Assembly (NCBI GenBank): GCA_035284745.1
Contig: JAYKIL010000031.1
Location: 62,001 to 126,000, forward strand
Direction of reading: 5' to 3'
From: JAYKJB01 sp035284745 [NCBI: Candidatus Sericytochromatia bacterium]
GTDB lineage: Bacteria > Cyanobacteriota > Sericytochromatia > S15B-MN24
DNA length: 64,000 nt
This document shows, piece after piece, positions 63,703 through 64,000 of this stretch. The notes beneath the pieces are model-generated. The model did no database searches, had not been told where the DNA came from, and saw only the letters and a program-made list of their open reading frames with translations. Position 1 is the first letter of the stretch. Every line of letters starts with the position of its first letter. Made by a program: the position numbers and the translations under genes.

Positions 63703-64000
63703 GCACCATGTGACGGTGAGGGATGGAGCAATCCATAAATACCGGGCCCACCGCCTCAAAACCCATCCGTGAATAAAAACCTTGTGCATGAACTTGACTG
63801 TCCAGTTTGAAAACAGAGACACCCCTAGACACGCCGTGACGCAAGATCTGTTGTAAAAGAGCCGTTCCGGCGCCTTTTTTGCGGTAGGCTTGCCTGATCG
63901 CAAATCGGCCTATTTTCCAGATCTCATCGGTTTTTTCCACCGCGCGGGCGGTTCCGACAGCCAGTCCATCCTCCGTAAAGAGCAACCAGTGACGGGCGTT
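63686..64000 (-). CDS. GNAT-family N-acetyltransferase, partial
   Basis: The C-terminal part of an acetyltransferase continues out of the window at 64000; the visible frame has 104 codons. The motifs EDGLAVGTARAV and IGRFAIRQAYRKKGAGTALLQQIL are the acetyl-CoA-binding part of the GNAT fold, and the tail SVFKLDSQVHAQGFYSRMGF is typical of ElaA-like members. Substrate unknown. Its end overlaps the debranching enzyme stop by 17 bases. Confidence 0.88.
   Translation of the reverse strand, partial: NARHWLLFTEDGLAVGTARAVEKTDEIWKIGRFAIRQAYRKKGAGTALLQQILRHGVSRGVSVFKLDSQVHAQGFYSRMGFEAVGPVFMDCSIPHRHMVLTLQS

Noticed and set aside
1-64000. tRNA-like TTCGAATC strings, CRISPR arrays and insertion sequences.
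   Set aside because: The strings near 1553 and 37112 lie inside coding regions and lack cloverleaf pairing. No repeat-spacer pattern or transposase gene was seen.

Overview
This is a gene-dense bacterial chromosome segment of roughly 55-57% GC by eye, with about 60 protein genes. I recognise no tRNA, rRNA, CRISPR array, insertion sequence or prophage. Several traits fit a non-photosynthetic relative of Cyanobacteria (Sericytochromatia/Blackallbacteria-like): a long fused NDP-sugar pyrophosphorylase/phosphohexomutase, an RNase E/G, an RNase Mini-III next to cysS and rlmB, an HrcA/CIRCE-controlled grpE-dnaK cluster, many small lipoproteins and EF-hand or Ig-like surface proteins. That placement is an inference with low confidence; Myxococcota-like families (the 10.2-11.3 kb gene, a Sec-containing SelW-like protein) also occur. 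I cannot name a species.

Layout. 0-11.6 kb, mostly minus strand: a partial unknown gene, an Ig-like lipoprotein, a tyrosine phosphatase, a DUF4015 glycoside-hydrolase-like protein, serC, a CBM9-like membrane protein, a YkgJ cysteine-cluster protein, a subtilase (plus strand), a PLC-like secreted protein, an FKBP lipoprotein, a divergent RelA/SpoT-fold protein and a 73-residue selenoprotein read through an in-frame UGA. 11.8-14.1 kb: a ribbon-helix-helix protein converging on a parB-ExeA-type ATPase pair. 14.2-24 kb, minus: hrcA, grpE, dnaK, a terminator, then dnaJ, cysE, cysS, mrnC, rlmB and a haem-containing beta-propeller protein. 24-28.4 kb, minus: sugar-nucleotide and glycosyltransferase genes and ssb. 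28.4-46.9 kb, mainly plus: RNase E/G, rluD, an orphan gcvPB with a flavin reductase and a cobalamin adenosyltransferase, unknown proteins, ubiB-like kinase and sodC (minus), a GH15-like protein, and a five-gene aromatic-CoA type operon (EthD, two crotonases, a PaaA/PaaC-like diiron protein, 3-hydroxyacyl-CoA dehydrogenase). 47-64 kb: antiporter, MFS exporter, EF-hand lipoprotein, GAF-GGDEF protein, thiolase/3-hydroxybutyryl-CoA dehydrogenase/crotonase operon, fructose-type kinase plus hemW, phospholipase D-like protein, amylo-1,6-glucosidase and a partial GNAT acetyltransferase.

Together the genes describe an aerobic or microaerobic heterotroph: glycogen-type storage (pyrophosphorylase fusion, glycogen-synthase-like glycosyltransferase, debranching enzyme), beta-oxidation or aromatic-CoA catabolism in two separate operons, one-carbon metabolism, oxidative-stress defence (SodC), and an active selenocysteine system implied by the selenoprotein. 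The strongest observation beyond routine annotation is the selenoprotein at 11411-11632, hidden because its UGA codon breaks the reading frame and followed by a perfect 7-bp SECIS-like hairpin.
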